This document shows positions 59,625 to 64,000 of a stretch of 64,000 bases of DNA, piece by piece. Within the stretch, counting starts at the first letter, position 1. Each line of letters starts with the position of its first letter. This stretch comes from Jiella pacifica. GTDB taxonomy: Bacteria; Pseudomonadota; Alphaproteobacteria; Rhizobiales; Rhizobiaceae. Location: the NCBI RefSeq assembly GCF_010500815.1, contig NZ_JAAAMG010000012.1, positions 62,001 to 126,000 of the forward strand, given 5' to 3'. A program made the position numbers and the translations under genes. The notes beneath the pieces are model-generated. The model searched no databases. It saw only the letters and a program-made list of their open reading frames with translations, and was not told where the DNA came from.

Positions 59625-61779
59625 CGAAACCCTCTTCAGCCCCGGCGAGCGCGGCTCGGCGCCGCGAACCGAGGCCCACCGGCCGGCCGCGCGGCTCGAA
59701 CCCGGCACCGAACTCAACGACACCTATGTCGTCGAAGCGCTGCTCGCCACCGGCGGCATGGGCGAGGTCTATCGCGGCCGCAACCTGGCGACCGGCGAGA
59801 CGGTGGCCATCAAGGTGATCCTGCCGGAGTTTGCCGGCGATCCGACCTTCATGCGGCTGTTCCTGCGGGAGGCCGAGACGCTGGCGCGGCTTAACCACGA
59901 CGCCATCGTGCGCTCGCATGTCATGACGATCGATCGGCGGCTCAACCGGGCCTATTTTGCCATGGAATTCGTCGAGGGCAGGTCGCTGAAGGAGATCGCG
60001 TCCCAGGCCCCGCTGAAGCCGGAGGCGGTGCGGCTGCTCCTCCTGCGGCTCGCCTCGGGCCTCGACGTCGCCCACCGGGCCGGCATCGTCCACCGCGACC
60101 TCTCGCCCGACAACGTCATCCTGCCGGAGGGCGACGTCGAGCGGGCGAAGCTGATCGACTTCGGTATCGCCAAATCCGCCCGGCCGGGCGACAATACGAT
60201 CCTCGGCGACAGCTTCGCCGGCAAGGACAACTTCGTCTCGCCCGAACAGCTCGGGGACTTCGGGGGTGACGTCACCGGCCGATCGGACGTCTACAGCCTC
60301 GCCCTCGTCGCCGTGGCGGCCCTGCGTGGCCGCCCGCTCGACATGGGCGGCAGCGACTTCGACCGGCTCGACAAGCGCCGCCGCGTGCCTGATCTCGCGG
60401 ACGTGCCGCCGCCCCTGCGCGGCCTTCTCGACCGCATGCTCCAGCCCGACCCGGAAAGCCGGCCGGACGGCATGGCCGAGGTCTGCGTCGCGCTGATCGA
60501 CATGGAGGGCGAGCTTTCGGGTGAGGGTCCGGTGGCTCGCGGCTGGCATCCCGGCCGCTCGCGGGGCGGCGCGATGGGCGTCGCGCCGCAGCATGCCGGA
60601 CTTGGCGCCGAGGAGACACCGGCCGGCAAAGGGAGGGCCGCCGCCTCCCGCCCCACCGACCGCGCCTCGCGTGGCCCTGGAAGCCGAGGCGGGCGGTGGA
60701 TGATCGTCGTGGCCTGCACGCTGTCGGCGTTCGCGATCCTTGCCGTGGGGGTCGGCTGGCTTTGGCCGGATGTCGTATTCTCACCGTCGAGCGAAGTCGC
60801 TGACGGTGGCGCGCCGGCCGATCTCGTGGCGGAGCGGATTGGCACGGCGCCGGACGAGGCAGCGGACGCCGACACCCCCGCGCCGACCCAGCGTCCTCTC
60901 GACGACGCCGCAGACCGGCCGCAACCGCGGCCGCTGCAAGCCGAATCCGCCGAACCCGCGGCGACCGCCGAAGGCGATCGGCAGGCAATGCTCGGCGATC
61001 CCGCGCGGCCGGACGGCGACGGGTTAGGACAACCGGCACGGCCCGCGCCGCTGGAGCCCAGCCAGAAGCCCGACGCGCCGGATCATGACGGGGAGCGCCA
61101 GCCCGATCCTTCGCTGCCCGACGAGATCGGGCCGTTGCAGGACAGCGGCGAAGCCCTGGACGACACCGCCCGCTTCGTCGACTTCATCCAGCGCTTCGAC
61201 GGCGGCAGCTGCTTCTACGCGATACCGGCCGACGTCGCCGACACCGCCGTCAGGATCGAGGCCTATGGCGGCGACGTCGTCCCGGCCGAGCGGCTGCTGC
61301 GGCAATTTCAGGTCCGCTTCGGCATTGAGCCGGACATCGGCTTTCGCCCTGTGACCGAGCGCCAGTGCGCCGCCCTCGACTTTGCCGCCGAGCGGCGGAC
61401 GGAGGGGGGCGATCGGGCCGCCATCGCGCTTCGAGAGGACATCGTCGCCAGCGGCGAGACCGTCCGGGCGCGGATCGAAGGTCTCGGCGCGAGTGAACTC
61501 GTCGTCCTCTTCGTCGACGGCCGCGGCTTCGTCCAGGATGCGAGCGCCGCGGCCAGGCGGCGGGGCGATACGGCCGAACTCGGTCTCGTCGCCCATCTCG
61601 ACGGCGATGCGCCGGAGCAGCATTTGATGCTGGCGATGACGTCGACGATCGCCCTCGGCCCTCTCCTGCCGAAGTTGCCGGCCCAGGCGGCATCGGTGTT
61701 CGCCCGGCTGGACGAGCGGCTGAAGCAGAAGGCGATCGGTGTTTCGGTCAATCTCAAGTCGCTGCGGATCGGCCGCTGA
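59617..61779 (+). CDS. ppkA: Membrane-anchored Ser/Thr protein kinase PpkA of the T6SS
   Basis: PpkA phosphorylates a T6SS partner to activate assembly. The 720-residue protein has an N-terminal Hanks-type kinase domain (about 36-300) with ATGGMGEVYRGR, catalytic K66, IVHRDLSPDNVIL (D161) and KLIDFGIAKSA (DFG 181-183); a disordered basic linker; one membrane span (361-383); a long proline/aspartate-rich periplasmic spacer (390-530); and a C-terminal periplasmic domain beginning FVDFIQRFDGGSCFYAIPAD. The ATG at 59617 gives a normal N-terminus; the frame upstream is pppA. It is the last gene of the operon. Confidence 0.94.
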   Translation: MADETLFSPGERGSAPRTEAHRPAARLEPGTELNDTYVVEALLATGGMGEVYRGRNLATGETVAIKVILPEFAGDPTFMRLFLREAETLARLNHDAIVRSHVMTIDRRLNRAYFAMEFVEGRSLKEIASQAPLKPEAVRLLLLRLASGLDVAHRAGIVHRDLSPDNVILPEGDVERAKLIDFGIAKSARPGDNTILGDSFAGKDNFVSPEQLGDFGGDVTGRSDVYSLALVAVAALRGRPLDMGGSDFDRLDKRRRVPDLADVPPPLRGLLDRMLQPDPESRPDGMAEVCVALIDMEGELSGEGPVARGWHPGRSRGGAMGVAPQHAGLGAEETPAGKGRAAASRPTDRASRGPGSRGGRWMIVVACTLSAFAILAVGVGWLWPDVVFSPSSEVADGGAPADLVAERIGTAPDEAADADTPAPTQRPLDDAADRPQPRPLQAESAEPAATAEGDRQAMLGDPARPDGDGLGQPARPAPLEPSQKPDAPDHDGERQPDPSLPDEIGPLQDSGEALDDTARFVDFIQRFDGGSCFYAIPADVADTAVRIEAYGGDVVPAERLLRQFQVRFGIEPDIGFRPVTERQCAALDFAAERRTEGGDRAAIALREDIVASGETVRARIEGLGASELVVLFVDGRGFVQDASAAARRRGDTAELGLVAHLDGDAPEQHLMLAMTSTIALGPLLPKLPAQAASVFARLDERLKQKAIGVSVNLKSLRIGR

Positions 61780-61962
61780 AGCCGATGCCGGACTCTCGCC
61801 CCGCCGCGCGCGGCAAGGCCGGATTGTCTACGGTCATTGACCTTGACGGCAAACGGTCGGTGGTCTTTTTGGATACAAATTGCGATTGCCCGCCCTATCT
61901 AAAGGACGACGAAAATCAAACGTAATCGCCAAGCCATTTTGGATCGAACCGGCCCGAGACCG

Positions 61963-62691
61963 ATGAAACGCCCCCCCGCGATCGACCCGACAACCCATGC
62001 TCTTTTTCTCGACTTCGACGGCACGCTCGTCGAACTTGTCGACGATCCGAACGAGGTCGCCCTGGCGGCCGATCGGATCGAACGCCTCGCCGAGATGACC
62101 GATCGGCTCTCCGGCGCGCTCGCGGTCGTCAGCGGCCGCAGGATCGCCGATCTCGACCGGTTTCTCGCGCCGCTCGCCTTTGCCGCCGCCGGTGTCCACG
62201 GGCTGGAGCGCCGCCGCCGGCCTGAGGGCGAGATCGAATTTCTGATGCAGCCCGAGGCGTTGGATCCGGTGCGCGACGCAGTGGCGCCGACGCTCGAGGC
62301 CAATCAGCGGCTGCGGCTCGAGGACAAGGGCACCGCCCTCGTTCTTCACTATCGCACCGCACCGGATCTCGCCGAGGCCGCCAAGTCGGTGATGCGCCAA
62401 GCCGTTGCCGGGCGCGACGACCTCGTCGTCATGGAAGGCGACAACATCGTCGAGGTTCATCCCGCCGGCATGGACAAGGGTAAGGCTCTTGCCGACTTCA
62501 TGGCTGCGGCGCCCTTCGTGGGCAGGATTCCGGTCTATCTCGGCGACGACACGACGGACGAATTTGCGTTGAAGATCGTCACCGACATGCGAGGCATTGC
62601 GATCAAGGTCGGCGGAAAGGAGAGCGTTGCGGAGTATCGCCTCGCCGACGTCGCCGACGTTCATCATTGGCTGGACGTCTGCGGAATTTGA
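61963..62691 (+). CDS. otsB: Trehalose-6-phosphate phosphatase (OtsB)
   Basis: OtsB dephosphorylates trehalose-6-phosphate. The 242-residue product is a HAD-family phosphatase with THALFLDFDGTLVELVDDPN (nucleophile D in DFDGT), LAVVSGRRIADLDRFLAPL, the family motif AAGVHGLERR, and VYLGDDTTDEFALKIV. The ATG at 61963 was preferred over a TTG at 61939. It lies 56 bases upstream of otsA, so the two form an operon. The gap to ppkA is 183 bases with no clear terminator. Confidence 0.94.
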   Translation: MKRPPAIDPTTHALFLDFDGTLVELVDDPNEVALAADRIERLAEMTDRLSGALAVVSGRRIADLDRFLAPLAFAAAGVHGLERRRRPEGEIEFLMQPEALDPVRDAVAPTLEANQRLRLEDKGTALVLHYRTAPDLAEAAKSVMRQAVAGRDDLVVMEGDNIVEVHPAGMDKGKALADFMAAAPFVGRIPVYLGDDTTDEFALKIVTDMRGIAIKVGGKESVAEYRLADVADVHHWLDVCGI

Positions 62692-62747
62692 CGAACGAAC
62701 GATCGGCCGGGTGCGCCCGGCCGGCAGGACGAGGAGGAAGGGAGACA

Positions 62748-64000
62748 ATGGCTGAGGGGCGTCGCCGTCTTGTTGCGGTATCGAACCGGGTCGGACCGCT
62801 GAACGACGAAGGCAAGGCGGGTGGGCTGGCGGTTGGCCTGTCGGACGCGCTGAGGCGGCGCGGCGGGCTTTGGTTCGGCTGGAGCGGCAACACTTCGTCG
62901 GAGGGAACCTTCAGCGAGGCGGTGACCGAGATCGAGGGCGAAGTCGCTCTCATGACCATCGACATGAATGAGGAAGAGCTCGACGGCTTCTACTATGGCT
63001 ACGCCAACCGCTCGCTTTGGCCGCTCCTGCACTATCGGCTCGACCTCGCCGAGTTCGACCGTCAGTCCGATCGGATCTATCGCTCGGTGAACCAGCGCTT
63101 CGCCGCACGGCTGGCGCCGCTTCTGGAAGAGGACGACCTCGTCTGGATCCACGACTACCATTTCTTCTACATGGGGTCGGAGCTGCGCCAATGCGGTTTC
63201 AAGGGCAAGATCGGCTTCTTCCTGCATATCCCCTTCTGCCCGCCGGAAATCTTCACCGCCCTGCCGGCCAGCCATGACATCGTCCGGGCGATGCTGGCCT
63301 ATGACGTGATCGGTTTCCAGACCGACACCGACCGGCGCAACTTCGCCAATTTCTGCGTCCGCGAACTCGGCGGCGAGAAGCTGCCGGGCCACCGCATCAA
63401 GGTCGGCGACCGGATCGTCGTCGCCGACAGCTTCCCGATCGGCATCGACGCTCCCGGCTATGCGCGCTTCGCAGTCTCGCCGGAAGCCGGCGAGCACGAG
63501 GAGATGGTGCGCGGGATCGCCGGCGACCGGCTGCAGATCATCGGCGTCGACCGGATGGATTATTCCAAGGGTCTCGTCGAGCGCTTCCGCGGCTTCGAGC
63601 GTCTGCTGGAGGAATATCCGGAAAATCGCGGCACCGTGCAGTTCCTGCAGGTCGCGCCGCTGTCGCGCTCGGAGCTCGATGCGTATGTCGAACTTCGCCG
63701 CGAACTCGAGGAGCTCGCCGGCCACGTCAACGGCCGCTTCGCCACCCTCGACTGGACGCCGCTGCAGATCATGACGCGAGGCTTCACCCGGCGGGCGCTC
63801 GCCGGCATCTACCGGGCGGCGCGTGTCTGCCTCGTCACGCCGCTGCGTGACGGGATGAACCTCGTCGCCAAGGAATACGTCGCCGCGCAGGACCCGGACG
63901 ATCCCGGCGTGCTCGTGCTGTCGCGCTTTGCCGGTGCGCGTTCGGAGCTTCAGGACGCGCTGGTGGTCAATCCCTATTCGACCGACGACATGGCGAGAGC
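62748..64000 (+). CDS. otsA: Alpha,alpha-trehalose-phosphate synthase (OtsA), 3' end outside the window
   Basis: OtsA joins UDP-glucose and glucose-6-phosphate to trehalose-6-phosphate, an osmoprotectant precursor. I translated from the ATG at 62748 (preceded by GAGGAGGAAGGGAG); the frame is open to the window edge, giving 417 residues. Family segments are RRLVAVSNRVGPL, KAGGLAVGLSDALRRRGGLW, DLVWIHDYHFFYMGSELRQC, KIGFFLHIPFCPPEIF, VIGFQTDTDRRNFANF, GVDRMDYSKGLVERFRGFER and a late LVTPLRDGMNLVAKEYVAAQ. The C-terminal ~50 residues are missing. Confidence 0.96.
   Translation, partial: MAEGRRRLVAVSNRVGPLNDEGKAGGLAVGLSDALRRRGGLWFGWSGNTSSEGTFSEAVTEIEGEVALMTIDMNEEELDGFYYGYANRSLWPLLHYRLDLAEFDRQSDRIYRSVNQRFAARLAPLLEEDDLVWIHDYHFFYMGSELRQCGFKGKIGFFLHIPFCPPEIFTALPASHDIVRAMLAYDVIGFQTDTDRRNFANFCVRELGGEKLPGHRIKVGDRIVVADSFPIGIDAPGYARFAVSPEAGEHEEMVRGIAGDRLQIIGVDRMDYSKGLVERFRGFERLLEEYPENRGTVQFLQVAPLSRSELDAYVELRRELEELAGHVNGRFATLDWTPLQIMTRGFTRRALAGIYRAARVCLVTPLRDGMNLVAKEYVAAQDPDDPGVLVLSRFAGARSELQDALVVNPYSTDDMAR

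Noticed and set aside
1-64000. CRISPR arrays, tRNA/rRNA genes, insertion sequences
   Set aside because: No repeated direct repeats with spacers, no cloverleaf or rRNA-like sequence and no transposase were recognised when reading the window.

Overview
The window is GC-rich bacterial DNA from a purple phototrophic alphaproteobacterium, most likely a member of the Hyphomicrobiales or a close relative. This rests on a bacteriochlorophyll a / carotenoid gene cluster (bchCXYZ, bchIDO, crtCDF), PpsR/CrtJ-type TGT-N12-ACA operators, a CbiD-containing cobalamin set, OpgG/OpgH/OpgC for periplasmic glucans and an Agrobacterium-like type VI secretion operon with PpkA, PppA and TagF. The species cannot be named from the sequence alone.

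Region 1 (1-11.4 kb) is the end of a photosynthesis gene cluster. crtF-bchC-bchX-bchY run leftwards out of the window, divergent from crtD-crtC. Beyond a convergent sugar-nucleotidyltransferase lie bchI-bchD-bchO. PpsR-like operators sit before bchC (a pair 8 bp apart), between crtF and crtD, and between bchI and cobM.

Region 2 (11.4-25.3 kb) is mostly cobalamin biosynthesis: cobM, cobK-cbiD, cobB-cobC-cobD, and later cobS and cobT. Inserted are a YnfA-family membrane protein, a class A beta-lactamase, a phosphoesterase / lipid-kinase pair, a PHB-depolymerase-type esterase and a ribbon-helix-helix regulator with a clear palindromic operator.

Region 3 (25.4-35.3 kb) is mixed metabolism: a ketopantoate-reductase-like protein, a PRC-barrel protein, a Tat-exported flavin amine oxidase, LysR-mmsA, a small repeat protein and an OxlT-like transporter with its 40-residue companion. 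A visibly AT-rich two-gene islet of unknown function lies at 29.2-30.2 kb.

Region 4 (35.4-51.1 kb) holds opgG - small unknown gene - opgH - opgC for osmoregulated periplasmic glucans, galM with a MarR regulator, a short dihydrofolate-reductase-like gene beside pabB-pabA-pabC (p-aminobenzoate for folate), two exported proteins of unknown function, a KdgK-type sugar kinase and leuC.

Region 5 (51.5-64 kb) is a partial type VI secretion operon (tssK, tssL with an OmpA domain, tssM, tagF, pppA, ppkA) encoding the trans-envelope complex and its phosphorylation switch, without the sheath, tube, baseplate or ClpV genes. It is followed by otsB and otsA for trehalose. No tRNA, rRNA, CRISPR array or insertion sequence was recognised. 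The strongest leads for follow-up are the PpsR-like site shared by bchI and cobM, the AT-rich islet, the small gene inside the opg operon, two hairpins that would bury start codons, and the detached half of a T6SS.
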